Positions 1-10,214 of a stretch of 64,000 bases of DNA are shown here, piece after piece. The notes under the pieces were generated by a model. The model searched no databases and had not been told where the DNA came from. It was given only the letters and a program-made list of their open reading frames with translations. Source of the DNA: Pyropia yezoensis (Eukaryota > Rhodophyta > Bangiophyceae > Bangiales > Bangiaceae); the NCBI GenBank assembly GCA_009829735.1, contig CM020619.1, positions 10,096,375 through 10,160,374 on the forward strand, in the 5' to 3' direction. Position numbers and translations under genes: made by a program. Each line of letters opens with the position of its first letter. Position 1 is the stretch's first letter.

Positions 1-1727
1 GCATAACCCGTAGTCCGCATATACGGGACGCGCCGTCCCGCTCCCTTGTTAACCTGGAACTGGGTCCCAGCCGGGGCGATGTACGCTACCGTACCATGCT
101 CATCAATCACCGGCGTCGCCGGTAGCAACAGGTGGCCCTGTTGGTCGACTAGAGGTTCATCCTCGCCCGTAGGGGTATGTTCGGTCGCCACCAGTACTGG
201 TGCGGCCTTACGTTCCACCTTCTCTTGCCTCGGTACCGGGGTAAGACTGGGCTTGCCTCCCTCACCCTTAGGCTTTGGGGCCAAGGCACATTCCGGGTGT
301 AGCACCCGGTAGGCGTCCCCTCGGGACTTGCACATATGCATCAGTCGACTGAAGTTCGTCCGTGCCGTGTTGGCGCCCCGTGCGGATATCCGCACGTAGT
401 TGGGTACTCCTGCGAACAGGATGGCTCGTAGCTCCCCTTCACCGAGGAGCTTCCCCAGCTCGTAGTCGAGCTCTTGAATCCGTCGTCCGAACATCTCCTC
501 ATCCTCCCAGCTCTGGGCGGTGGGAGTGCGCAGGGCCCGGTAGTGGTGCTCGCACTTGTCCTCACTGAGGTAACTGCTCAGCAGCTCCTTGAGGATCCCA
601 CGGTAATCCATGGGGGTGGCCGCGACTCTCATTCCCGGCATCGGGGATGCCTGGCGAAGGATCCCTCGTACCCGTTCGTCAACAAAGAACGGGAGGATCT
701 CCAGCGCCAGCCCCTCGTTGACGAGCGCCTTGTCTGCGGCTGCCTTGAAGCTAGTCAAGAAGCCGATGACTGCCAACGGACGTCCGTTGGGGCCCCCGAT
801 CATAGGGACTCCCTTCATAAGGTTCTGCATAGAGCGGATCGCTCGGTGGGACGTATTCCGCATCGATTCCGATACGGTGGTAGATCGGTCTTCCAAACGA
901 TAACGTTCGGGAGTCAGTACCGACCTGAAGACTTCGTTGACGATCTCCGTGTCAGCGTCCTGGATATCCAGTCGCTTAGCCAGTTGATGAGTAAACTCCT
1001 CGGAGTCCATCCGCTTCAGTAGGCTCGCAGTTACCTCCGCGGTCATAGCTTCCACCACTGACGGTGGTACTTCAGGCGTCGGCACCTCGGGAACCCGAGC
1101 TGCCTGGCCTCCTTCGTCGTGGGGATACTGTGAGAGGGTACCCCCTCCCCCAATAACCGACTCTCCACCGGCGTAAGTATCCGCCGGGTCGTGTCCACGG
1201 AGTCCGCTTCGGGTGTTCCGAGCGTATCGCTCCGTGTGACTCCGTTCCAGCTCTGCCGACGAGTCGGATCCATACCCCATTGTGTCAGGGGGTTGTCCAG
1301 GAGTAGCAGCAACGGGGTTGACCCTGGTGGACTCCGAAAGTAGTCCGGCCGGTTCGAACCGTACCGGTGTGGGAGGAACACGACGGGGTCCCGTCGTGTG
1401 GCGTGTTGACATCAACACGGCCATTGCGTCCTCCGTCCGATCTTGACGGGCGTCGAGCCCGGAAAGCCGGGCCTCGATGCGAGCCAATGATGCCATCAGG
1501 GAGTCCCCTGGTGAAGGTGGCGGCGGCGTGAGGTCGGCAGAGGACAGTTGCGGCGGTCCGCCGCCCCCGGCCGTCCGTGCCGTACCAAACGTCGATCCGG
1601 CACCGGAGAGCATCGGCGTCTCAATGTTGTCGATCGGGTTACCGATCTCGGTTCCCGTAGTCACCTCCGGGGTCGGCGTCGACGCCGATCCGTCATCTTG
1701 AACGTTGCCCGTCTCTTGGGTAGACAT
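1..1727 (-). CDS. gag: Gag of A1, C-terminally cut by window edge
   Basis: Structural polyprotein of a Ty3/gypsy element, expected to build the virus-like particle in the cytoplasm. The start is the ATG at 1727-1725, reading MSTQETGNVQ. As far as I followed it, the frame stays open to the window edge, about 575 codons. The first 150 residues are low-complexity Pro/Gly/Thr-rich. A capsid-like helical stretch follows, with FLTSFKAAADKALVNEG near residue 320, and then a long linker. The CCHC knuckle seen in A2 lies beyond the window. Where A2 gag has an in-frame TAA at 5485, A1 has a sense codon, so A1 is the better gag copy. Close relationship to A2 is seen directly; the role is inferred from family structure. 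Confidence 0.85.
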   Translation of the reverse strand, partial: MSTQETGNVQDDGSASTPTPEVTTGTEIGNPIDNIETPMLSGAGSTFGTARTAGGGGPPQLSSADLTPPPPSPGDSLMASLARIEARLSGLDARQDRTEDAMAVLMSTRHTTGPRRVPPTPVRFEPAGLLSESTRVNPVAATPGQPPDTMGYGSDSSAELERSHTERYARNTRSGLRGHDPADTYAGGESVIGGGGTLSQYPHDEGGQAARVPEVPTPEVPPSVVEAMTAEVTASLLKRMDSEEFTHQLAKRLDIQDADTEIVNEVFRSVLTPERYRLEDRSTTVSESMRNTSHRAIRSMQNLMKGVPMIGGPNGRPLAVIGFLTSFKAAADKALVNEGLALEILPFFVDERVRGILRQASPMPGMRVAATPMDYRGILKELLSSYLSEDKCEHHYRALRTPTAQSWEDEEMFGRRIQELDYELGKLLGEGELRAILFAGVPNYVRISARGANTARTNFSRLMHMCKSRGDAYRVLHPECALAPKPKGEGGKPSLTPVPRQEKVERKAAPVLVATEHTPTGEDEPLVDQQGHLLLPATPVIDEHGTVAYIAPAGTQFQVNKGAGRRVPYMRTTGY

Positions 1728-1933
1728 AGTCACAATCAGTCAACCGACGTAACAATCACCACGAATAAGAGAGCGAGGGGGTAGATTGGGGAGAGTAACA
1801 GTAGATCACAGTCAAAGGTAAAAACTCAACACAATCGATCAGGTCGCAACACCACGAGTACAAGAAAAGGACCGGATCCCTATCCGTGTGCCAGGGCCGA
1901 AGACGGCGTCACCACAAGGGTGACGGAAGCCCG

Positions 1934-1951
1934 TCCCCTGCTGCTCCACCA
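1934..1951 (-). promoter_or_regulatory. Primer binding site of A1
   Basis: On the minus strand it reads TGGTGGAGCAGCAGGGGA, one base after the LTR end. It would pair with a tRNA 3' end finishing in CCA. The identical site follows the LTRs of families B and C. Confidence 0.85.
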
Positions 1952-1952
1952 A

Positions 1953-2315
1953 TGTAGCACAATAGGAATCCGTCGCACGTCCACTCTCAGGGAACACTCA
2001 CCAAGGGGGATCGGCACCAACGTCACCGGGAGGCCAAGGTTGCTGTCCTTGGAGCGCAAGCCACGGGACCAAGATGAGAGCCCAAATGGGAGGGGTTTGT
2101 TGTTCTACCTTGGCCGGCGGTGGATTCGCCGCCGGCCCCCACGTTATAAACCCTCGGAGACACTACTAACTACCCTCCACCCCAAGATGCAAGTCCCTCT
2201 GGTCATACGTAACTTATAGATACCGTGACCAGTACGGACTCTCAAATTGAAAGTTAAGGGTTAGAAGTAGCCCCCCTAATATTAGGGTTACAATACGGAC
2301 AACCATATTGCTACA
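1953..2315 (-). repeat. 5' LTR of A1 (363 bp)
   Basis: On the minus strand it begins TGTAGCAATATGG and ends GTGCTACA, and it matches the LTRs at 4078-4440 and 51684-52045. It carries a TTTATAA box and a GC-rich stem-loop (GCCGGCGG / CCGCCGGC) just after it, as in the other copies. Confidence 0.95.
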
Positions 2316-2330
2316 ATCACGCTTGTTGCC

Positions 2331-2785
2331 TCGCCATCTGGGCGCGTCGGTGCGGCGGCGACTGCAGCGGTGGACGGCGAGGATATGCCGCTGCGTTTGG
2401 AAGATGTGCGTCATGCCGTCCGCAACATCTGCACGTACAAGCTGGCGTCCGACATGCTGCCTGCTATGGTAGGCCACGGTTTTGATTTTGATGCGCGCGA
2501 CATATTCTCCGTGGCGGTCTGCATCCGCACCGTCATCGTGAAGGGAAAGGGTCCGTGGCGTGCAGCTGTGCGCGCGACCCTCAGTCCGAGGACTACAATC
2601 TTCCTGGGCGTTCGGGACTGCTTTTGCCGCGTATGTCGAAGCGCCTGCAGCTTGACGTGCTCATTCAGACCCTTTCGACTGACGAGCTCTTCCCCGGGGG
2701 CGCCGTTCTCCCCGCTACGGATGCTGACGACCTCGATTGTGAGGACAACGACGATGACGATGACATCGACGTGCTGGGCGCCTAG
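2331..2785 (+). pseudogene. 3'-terminal fragment of an unrecognised gene with an acidic C-terminus
   Basis: I do not recognise this gene. One frame reads a protein-like stretch (VRHAVRNICTYKLASDM... IFSVAVCIRTVIVKGKGPWR) to about 2560-2590. A second frame then continues (MSKRLQLDVLIQTLSTDELF) into a strongly acidic tail, DDLDCEDNDDDDDIDVLGA, and a TAG at 2783-2785. The frame change is either a small intron or a frameshift. The 5' part is missing because A1 is inserted at 2315. Codon use looks like coding DNA and the sequence has no match to the retroelements here, so I read it as a host gene end or an older transposon gene. Confidence 0.4.
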
Positions 2786-3091
2786 TGACGCACATGGCGG
2801 TTGAAGGAGAGAAGGGGACGGACGTTTGGTGTACATATGTTTGGCCCTCAGGTGGGGCACACGCGGCGGCGCAGCGATGGCAGTCTGTTGCTAGCTTTGC
2901 TTCCATTTGCTTAATTGTTGTTGCCTAGTGTGGGGTTCAGGCAAGGGGTTGCCAAAGCATTCGATGATTCTCTTCTATGTGCGCCGGGCCTGCCGTGGAT
3001 GCCAAACAATGTTGCTGCGGCATGCCTTCCCGCGATAGATGCACCCAACCTGTAAAGAATTCTTTTTTTAGATGCATTCAGACGCCGTCTA
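2786..3091 (+). other. Flank between gene fragment and TIR element; no gene seen
   Basis: This 0.3 kb stretch follows the stop of the acidic-tail fragment and is AT-richer than its surroundings. It could be the former 3' untranslated region. I see no coding frame or repeat that I can support. Confidence 0.3.
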
Positions 3092-3633
3092 GTGTCTATT
3101 CTACCGTGGGCATCAATTGATGCCCAGGGCATCAATTGATGCCCATTTTCAAACCGAGTTTTCGATGTGTTCCGGACCTCTCCGGCCAGTTTGGACTGCA
3201 GAATCGGACTCAGCGTCGTCTGTTCTCGTTTGGGTTAACTCGAGTGCGTCCAAGAAGGCCGCCCTATCGAGGTGCGAGAATTCTCCCGCGCGCACCCCCG
3301 ACATACACAGCCGCGCACGCCTGGACCCGGCGGATGGCCCCCGCGCGTGATTCCTGGGCGGCATGGTGCCCTGGGTGTCTCGAGAGCGGGTGTGGGCGTG
3401 ACATGCACGGAGCAGCGGGTGCGCAGCAACTTTTTGGACCGCGTGGCAGGCCCTCGAGGGCGCACAGTGGCCGGGCACGAGTGCTCGACCGCGGTGTGCC
3501 GAACCGGTGCCGCCCACTGCGCCCCCTCTCGCCTCCTCCCCTCCTCCCGCCTTGCTGCCCCCCACGCCCCCTCTTCACTGCTGCGTTTGGACTGGTGGCC
3601 GTCGCTCAGCTGCGCGATTACACGCTTCCTGAT

Positions 3634-3668
<35 letters not shown>

Positions 3669-3968
3669 GGTCGTGGCCATTCACCCCACCTCCTCTGGCT
3701 GCGCAACCTGCCGTGCCTGTGGCCAATTGAACTCACGAGGGTGCTCGCACGTGTGTGAAGAGTAATGTGTGAAGCGGCCGTCTCTCTGGAAGCGCCTGCA
3801 GCATCTTAAAGTGACAAAAAATAAAAAAACGCTTCTTCCGGGGGCACCTCGCAAGCCATTTTCCCATACAGGATCACTGGAACCGGCGATTTTGGAGTCC
3901 CAGAAGCCGGGCATCAAATGATGCCCAGCCGGGCATCATTTGATGCCCTGATCCGGTAGAATAGACAC
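3092..3968. mobile_element. 877-bp non-autonomous terminal-inverted-repeat element with TA flanks
   Basis: The ends are perfect 15-bp inverted repeats, GTGTCTATTCTACCG at 3092-3106 and its complement at 3954-3968, each flanked by TA (3090-3091, 3969-3970). Just inside each end lie two 18-bp palindromes: GGGCATCAATTGATGCCC at 3108-3125 and 3127-3144, and GGGCATCAAATGATGCCC-type units at 3909-3926 and 3931-3948. The arms are therefore similar for about 55-60 bp. The interior is very GC-rich, has a 29-C run (3634-3662) and encodes no transposase that I recognise. TA flanks fit the Tc1/mariner superfamily. The paired palindromes may be transposase binding sites (inference). Confidence 0.8.
3634..3662 (+). 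repeat. Poly-C tract, 29 C
   Basis: An uninterrupted run of 29 cytosines inside the TIR element. Its length is probably unstable and it can be a sequencing weak point. Confidence 0.95.
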
Positions 3969-4077
3969 TAATATCGCGAGGTACTGTACAGTCAGGCGCC
4001 TATATCGTTTGTCCGCTTCGCACATAAAAATCCAAGAATGAAATTGTCACGATCTGCACCCTGCTCAGACGAGCTGG
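3969..4077 (+). other. Short AT-richer flank between TIR element and A2
   Basis: Non-coding by eye. It ends at the A2 LTR. The 5 bases before the LTR are GCTGG (4073-4077), the expected target-site copy of A2. Its partner is not seen because the A2 3' LTR is missing. Confidence 0.4.
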
Positions 4078-4440
4078 TGTAGGAATATGGTCGGCCGTAT
4101 TGTGACCCTAATATATGGGGGGCTACTTCTAGCCCTTAACTTTCAATTTGAGAGTCCGTACTGGTCACGGTATCTATAAGTTATGTATGACCAGAGGGAC
4201 TTGCATCTTGGGGTGGAGGGTAGTTAGTAGTGTCTCCGAGGGTTTATAACGAGGGGGCCGGCGGCGAATCCACCGCCGGCCAAGGTAGAACAACAAACCC
4301 CTCCCATTTGGGCTCTCATCTTGGTCCCGTGGCTTGCGCTCCAAGGACAGCAACCTTGGCCTCCCGGTGACGTTGGTGCCGATCCCCCTTGGTGAGTGTT
4401 CCCTGAGAGTGGACGTGCGACGGATTCCTATTGTGCTACA
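4078..4440 (+). repeat. 5' LTR of A2 (363 bp)
   Basis: Begins TGTAGGAATATGG and ends TTGTGCTACA. A TATA-like TTTATAA sits at 4243-4249. A perfect 8-bp GC stem (GCCGGCGG / CCGCCGGC, 4257-4280) follows directly, probably in the transcribed leader. It matches 1953-2315 (inverted) and 51684-52045. Confidence 0.95.
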
Positions 4441-4441
4441 T

Positions 4442-4459
4442 TGGTGGAGCAGCAGGGGA
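4442..4459 (+). promoter_or_regulatory. Primer binding site of A2
   Basis: TGGTGGAGCAGCAGGGGA, one base after the LTR end. The TGG start is the complement of a tRNA CCA end. I could not assign the tRNA. Confidence 0.85.
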
Positions 4460-4665
4460 CGGGCTTCCGTCACCCTTGTGGTGACGCCGTCTTCGGCCCT
4501 GGCACACGGATAGGGATCCGGTCCTTTTCTTGTACTCGTGGTGCTGCGATCTGTTCGATTGTTTTGAGTCGTTGCGTTTGACTGCGATCTACGGTTGCTC
4601 TCCCCCAACTACCCCCTCGCTCTCTTATTCGTGGTGACTGTTACGTCGGTTGACTGATTGTGACT

Positions 4666-6843
4666 ATGTATACCCAGGAGACGGGCAACGTTCAAGGTGA
4701 CGGATCGGCGTCGACGCCGACCCCGGAGGTGACTACGGGAACCGAGATCGGTAACCCGATCGACAACATTGAGACGCCGATGCTCTCCGGTGCCGGATCG
4801 ACGTTTGGTACGGCACGGACGGCCGGGGGCGGCGGACCGCCGCAACTGTCCTCTGCCGACCTCACGCCGCCGCCACCTTCACCAGGGGACTCCCTGATGG
4901 CATCATTGGCTCGCATCGAGGCCCGGTTTTCCGGGCTCGACGCCCGTCAAGAGCGTACGGAGGACGCAATGGCCGTGCTGATGTCAGCACGCCATACGAC
5001 GGTACCCCGTCGGGTCCCTCCCACACCGGTACGGTTCGAAGCGGCCGGACTACTTTCGGAGTCCACCAGGGTCAACCCCGGTGTTGCTACTCCTGGACAA
5101 CCCCCGGACACGGCGGGTTATGGATCCGACTCGTCGGCTGAGTTGGAACGTAGCCATACGAAGCGCTACGCTCGGGGCACCCAGAGCGGGCTCCGCGGAC
5201 ATGACCCGGCGGATATTTACGCCGGAACAGAGTCGCAAAGGAGGGGAGGCGGTACCGTCTCGCATTACCCCATCGACGAAGGGAGCCATGCAACTCGGGT
5301 ACCCGACGCGCCGACGCCGGAATTTCCAGCGTCACTGGTTCAAGCGATGACAGCGCAGGTTACTGCGAGCTTACTGAAGCGGATGGAGTCCGAGGAGTTT
5401 ACTCATCAACTGGCCAAGCGACTGGATATCCAGGACGCGGACACGGAGATTGTCAACGAAGTCTTCAGGTCGGTACTGACTCCGTAACGTTATTGTTTGG
5501 AGGACCGATCCACTACCGTATCGGAATCGATGCGCACGACCTCGCACCGAGCGATCCGCTCTATGCAGAACCTTATGAAGGGAGTCCCTATGTTCGGGGG
5601 CCCCAACGGACGTCCGTTGGCAGTCATCGGCTTCTTGACTAGCTTCAAGGCAGCCGCAGACAAGGCGCTCGTCAACGAGGGGCTGGCGCTGGAGATCCTC
5701 CCGTTCTTTGTTGACGAACGGGTCCGAGACATCCTTCGCCAGGCATCCCCGATGCCGGGAATGAGAGTCGCGGCCACCCCCATGGATTACCGTGGGATCC
5801 TCAAGGAGCTGCTGAGCAGTTACCTCAGTGAGGACAAGTGCGAGCACCACTACCGGGCCCTGCGCACTCCCACCGCCCAGAGCTGGGAGGATGAGGAGAT
5901 GTTCGGACGAGGCATTCAAGAGCTCGACTACCAGCTGGGGAAGCTCCTCGGAGAAGGGGAGCTACGAGCCATCCTACTCGCAGGAGTACCCAACTACGTG
6001 CGGATATCCGCACGGGGAGCCAATACGGCTCGGACGAACTTCAGTCGACTGATGCATATGTGCAAGTCCCGAGGGGACGCCTACCGGGTGCTACACCCGG
6101 AATGCGCCTTGGTCCCGAAGCCCAAGGGTGAGGGAAGCAAGCCCAGTCTTACCCCGGTATCGAGGCAAGAGAAGGGGATACGTAAGGCCGCACCAGTACT
6201 GGTGGCGACCGAGCATACCCCTACGGGTGAGGATGAACCTCTAGTCGACCAACAGGGCCACCTGTTGCTACCGGCGACGCCGGTGATTGATGAGCATGGT
6301 ACGGTAGCGTACATCGCCCCGGCTGGGACCCAGTTCCAGGTTAACAAGGGAGCGGGACGGCGCGTCCCGTATATGCGGACTACGGGTTATGCCCCGGTTA
6401 CGGGTAGCCCCCACCAACCCCTGCCGACATGGGCAGTACGTACGGCGGCACCTCCGCACATCGCTGGTAGAACCAACCGGCTGGGGGAGTCCATGTTCCG
6501 GCTGGCACCGGGACCCAAGGCCTATCAAGGGGCGGGCACTCGGGCGCCCGAGGCAGGCAACCGGACCTATGGAGCCAACCCGACGCGGACGCCCGGGACG
6601 GCCGGCACGTCCGGATGTATGTTGTGCGGAGATCCCCAACACTGGGTGTCCGCATGCCCGCTCATCCTGGAGGAGTCTCGACGGGCAGCGGCGCAACGCA
6701 AGGCATCCATTGGTGGGTATCCCGCCAGAGGCCCGGCACCGGGCAGGCAGTAAGCTCCAGGAGGAGTGCTGGCAGTCGAGGAGGCACCTCCTCTCCCGGA
6801 TATCCCAGAAGATAGCACCCAGCCGAGCACGGGAGACGAGTAA
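4666..6843 (+). pseudogene. gag: Gag of A2 with two in-frame stops
   Basis: Capsid/nucleocapsid polyprotein of family A. I start it at ATG 4666 (MYTQETGNVQ), equivalent to the A1 start. A TAA at 5485-5487 and another at 6751-6753 interrupt one continuous frame, and the first is a sense codon in A1. A capsid-like region spans about 5590-6110. A CCHC zinc knuckle, CMLCGDPQHWVSAC (C-x2-C-x4-H-x4-C), lies at about 6617-6658 and should bind RNA in the particle. After the second stop the frame continues with an acidic tail ending STGDE at 6843. That matches the acidic tails ending GNE in gag of B and C, so I place the gag end there. Confidence 0.8.
6831..6837 (+). promoter_or_regulatory. Degenerate -1 frameshift site GGGAGAC
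   Basis: It occupies exactly the place of GGGAAAC in B and C: heptamer, one codon, then the gag stop (TAA 6841-6843). It differs by one base. The -1 frame is open from here to about 7150 and contains the pre-protease segment, so A also seems built for -1 fusion. Whether GGGAGAC is decay or the family's true site cannot be told from one copy. Confidence 0.5.
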
Positions 6844-9199
6844 GAGGAAGGACGACACGGGGTCTCTGGGGTAACCCTAGCAAGCCACCCCGGACTGCCG
6901 CGGGGAAAGCCCCACGGAGAGCGCGGTTGAGCCGACGCCGCATCAACCCCCGGGTACACCTTCCGGCCCCGACGACACGGCGTCAGGGGATTGATGACCA
7001 TCCACCAAGGTTGGGAGGAGAGGACGGGAAGCCCCGTCACATCGAACCAGACAAGGGCCCTGTTCAGGATGCCCGAGCTACACCGGATATCGGTGTAGGC
7101 CACGTGCTGTTTACCTTGGAGAACTTCAAGGTATCAGCCACACTGGGTTGACCCCCAGTCGACCCGGTCGTATTATCCCGTACTGGATACAGGGGCTGGA
7201 CCTAACTTGATCCGGAAGGATACCCTCCCGGACAAGTGGCTCCCGCGAGTCAGAGTTGCTCGGGGACCCACGATCAAGGATGCGAATGGTCGTCTCATTC
7301 GTACGACCGCAGCGATGTCGCTGCAGGTCACCATCGGGGAGCTCACTACGGAAGTTGACTTCCTGGTGTGTGAGACTCTATCTGTGCCCTGCATACTGGG
7401 GTGCACCTTCATCAACGTTCACGTTGATGCAATCCGGCCGGGCTGGAGGACCGTCGAGCTGCAAGAGGCCGACGGGACGAAGAGAGGGCAGACAGCTATC
7501 GTCAGGGACCTGACGTTACAAGGGAGCCACGTTAACGTGGCTGAGGTATACGCCAACGTAGAACCGAAGACACTCCGGCTGGCCAAGCGAACTCGCTTTC
7601 AGCCGCTATCGAAGACCGTCCTCCCGGTTAACTGTGACCTCGCTGGCATCTGCAGAGTCAAGTCCAACCTACGAATCTACAAGCGCCATGGGTTGACCAT
7701 GGCCAATGGTATCGTAGACCTCCCAGCGGGGGGGTCATCACTGCTGGTGATAGCGAACTATCGCCGTTAGGCAGTCACCCTCCCGAAAGGAACAATCATT
7801 GGGATTGCCGAGCTCTACGAAGGAGATATCCTTACCCCTGACAAGGAAGGTCAAGTGGAACCACTTAAGGTGCTGGCGGTCGCCGAGACCACCGAGCAGC
7901 AGCAACCCGATGACGGGAAGCCTAACCCATCCGCGGCTCCGGCGGACATGCCGCCAAAAGACCAAGAAGCCTTGAAGGCACTGGCCGAGGCTGACCTCGA
8001 CCACCTTCCCTCTTCGGTAGCTGAAGGGGTACGACAAATGCTAAGAAAGCATGACGTCATGTGCACCGGCGGGGCTCTGGGTACCATTAGGGCAACCCAA
8101 CACCGGATAGACCTGGTACCAGGGGCACGACCCGCCTGGTCGAAACCGCACCGAGCGGGACCTATTCAACGAGAGATTGTTGATGGATAAGTGAAGAGGA
8201 TGAGCGAAGCTAAGGTGATCCGACCTTCGATGTCGGAGTGGGGCGCCCCAGTCGTTATCGTACCGAAGAAGGATCAGACCCCTCGGTTTTGCATCGATTA
8301 TCGACGCCTCAACTTGGTTACCAAGAAAGACTCATACCCTTTACCAAGGATGGACGAGTGCATCGACTCGCTGGGGGAGGCCACAGTGTTTACCACCATC
8401 GACTGCAATGCCGGGTACTGGCAGATCACAGTTGCGGAAGAGGATATCTCTAAGACGGCGTTCGTTTGTCACAGTGGCGTGTACGAGTTCCTAAGGATGC
8501 CCTTCGGATTGTCCAACGCCCCCGCCACATTCCAACGGGCCATCGACATTATACTGTCGGGAGTCAAGTGGCGTAACTGCCTGGTGTACTTGGACGACGT
8601 CATCGTCTTCTCGCGTAACATGGATGACCATGTGCAACATGTCGACGAGGTACTCACCCTCTTGCGGAACGCCGGGGTAACCCTGCGCCTCAAGAAGTGC
8701 GCCTTCTTCCAGCAGACAGTCGAGTATCTGGGTCACCAGATCACACCAGGTAATCTGGGAGTGCTGGAAGCTAATACCCGGGCACTCCGGGATGCGCGAT
8801 ACCCAACCACCCAGACACAGCTGAAAAGCTTCCTGGGGATGTGCAACGTATACCGACGGTTCGTCAAGGACTTCGCTCGTATAGCCAAACCGTTAACGGT
8901 TCTTACAAGCAGTGCCTTGCCAAAGGTACTCCAACCTCCCTCGCCCAGCGAGGGAGAGGCATTCGAGCTGCTCGAGCAAGCTCTGCTAGCCCCACCCGTG
9001 CTTGCGTTGCCGCATAGACGTGGGACCTTCGTCATCGACGTCGATGCCTGCGACACCCAAGTGGGATGCACCCTGCTACAGGGAGAGACCATCATCGGTA
9101 CCGATAATGCTATCCCGGACCTACATCCGGTAGGGTACTTCAGCCGGACACTCAACCCGGCTGAGCGTAACTATAGTGCCACCGAGCGCGAGTGCCTCG
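6838..9199 (+). pseudogene. pol: Pol of A2, 5' part: protease, RT, start of RNase H
   Basis: The -1 frame reads from the slip site to about 7150 (VLFTLENFKVS, the segment before protease). It then shifts to another frame with the protease motif LDTGAGPNLI near 7180. A TAG at 7768-7770 and a TAA at 8188-8190 interrupt the frame; the A copy at the right end of the window is open at both places. RT follows: FCIDYRRLN, the central DCNAGYWQI, CLVYLDDVIVFSRN with the YLDD catalytic pair near 8590, and the connection domain. The frame is cut in RNase H after TERECL by B1 at 9199 and resumes at 14222. Dead copy. Confidence 0.85.
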
Positions 9200-9668
9200 T
9201 GTGGCAGTATTGACCCCCAGGTAGGGGGGCAACACGTGCCATGCAAGGGGCGGCAGGCCACTAGCCTGATCCGTTCCTCCCCCTGCATTTGGGTCCATAT
9301 TCCCCAAGTTTGGGATAGTTAGCTTAGTAGTAAATCCAACTTGGATTTGAGGGTTTTCTGCATTTATCGTCTTGAATTTTCGTGTGGCCCGGTGGGCAGG
9401 TGCTGGGGTGGGAGATTCTGAGTGGCGAGATTCTGAGGGGACCCTGGGGGGATAAGGGGAGGGACAGCGGGGCTTGGCCCTGCGTCCCCGTCCCGACCAA
9501 GAAACTGTTGGACCACACACCATCCTCTTGTTTGTCCGGGGGGGGTTTGCCCCACAACAGGGACAGAGTGTGTGCGACTTGCACTTCTTCCGGTTCCCCC
9601 GACACGGGAGGCAGCCCTAGCACACCGCCCCAACTTGGGTGCCGTGTGTGCTAGTGGTTTTTGCCACA
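9200..9668 (+). repeat. 5' LTR of B1 (469 bp)
   Basis: TGTGGCAGTATTG...TTTTTGCCACA, with perfect 7-bp terminal inverted repeats. It contains the palindrome AAATCCAACTTGGATTT (9333-9349), a tandem pair of GAGATTCTGAG units near 9413-9437, and a second CCCAACTTGGG (9628-9638). Confidence 0.97.
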
Positions 9669-9670
9669 TT

Positions 9671-9746
9671 TGGTGGAGCAGCAGGGGACAGAGGTAAACT
9701 TTACCTCCGGGTGCACCCGGGTGTAGGGGGCCCTCTGTCTCAGAGG
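9671..9746 (+). promoter_or_regulatory. B1 primer binding site and three-palindrome leader
   Basis: The PBS TGGTGGAGCAGCAGGGGA is at 9671-9688. Three inverted repeats follow back to back: AGGTAAACTTTACCT (9692-9706), CCGGGTGCACCCGG (9707-9720) and CCTCTG-TCT-CAGAGG (9732-9746). Such a stem-loop series just upstream of gag suits an RNA dimerisation or packaging signal (inference). It recurs in the other B copies that keep this region. Confidence 0.7.
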
Positions 9747-9787
9747 AACGGTGGTCTTGGACTGTGTCGTGTGGATCGTTAGCCAAC

Positions 9788-10205
9788 ACGGCTGGATCGG
9801 ACCTCCCGACGTTCGGGAAACTCTCCGGTGACGACTTTACCCCGGCGCCTTTGAATACTGGCCAGACACAGGGTGTACCTGGGGTCGCGGAGGTGCTAGA
9901 GGCACTCCAGCCAGCAGGACCGTGGGTATCGGTGCGGGCGGCATGCCACCCCGACCCAGTCGGGTGTTCACCCTGAGGGTCTTTCTCGGACCGGTGGTTC
10001 GCACTTCGGCCACCGGGTGGTACACTCAAAGGGAACGTCCCAAGGTGAGAGGACTGTCCCCGCGAGATCCACTCGGGTTGGATTCAACTTCGGCATAGAG
10101 CCGTCGCCAACTAGGCGGGTGGAGGACGGCGGACCTTCACTCGTCGGTGATGGGCTCGAGCCTGTGACAGGGGTCGTAGCAAGTTGCTACCCCCGCCACC
10201 CTCAA
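9788..10205 (+). pseudogene. gag: Gag N-terminal remnant of B1
   Basis: It matches the first part of family B gag (compare 32635 downward on the minus strand). The start ATG is changed to ACG at 9788-9790. Similarity runs through the Pro/Gly/Ser-rich N-terminal region to about 10160. It is then lost in a short scrambled stretch, and pol-derived sequence begins near 10220. The capsid domain and zinc knuckle are deleted, so no functional Gag can be made. Confidence 0.8.
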
Positions 10206-10214
10206 AGAAAGTAT

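Larger units (their letters stand above)
1..2315 (-). mobile_element. Family A Ty3/gypsy element A1, 5' part (LTR, PBS, gag), cut by window start
   Basis: This stretch is the reverse complement of 4078-about 6390 with scattered substitutions. On the minus strand it holds the 5' LTR, the primer binding site and most of gag. The rest lies outside the window. The element ends at 2315, where the LTR terminus TGTAG begins on the minus strand. The flanking 5 bases at 2316-2320 (ATCAC) would be its target duplication, but the other end is not visible. A1 and A2 lie head-to-head around a 1.76 kb island. Confidence 0.9.

Noticed and set aside
3136-3765. Several overlapping 100-200 codon frames around the poly-C tract
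   Set aside because: They exist on both strands, are Pro/Arg/Gly-rich because of composition, run through a 29-C homopolymer, and show no motif. They lie inside the TIR element.
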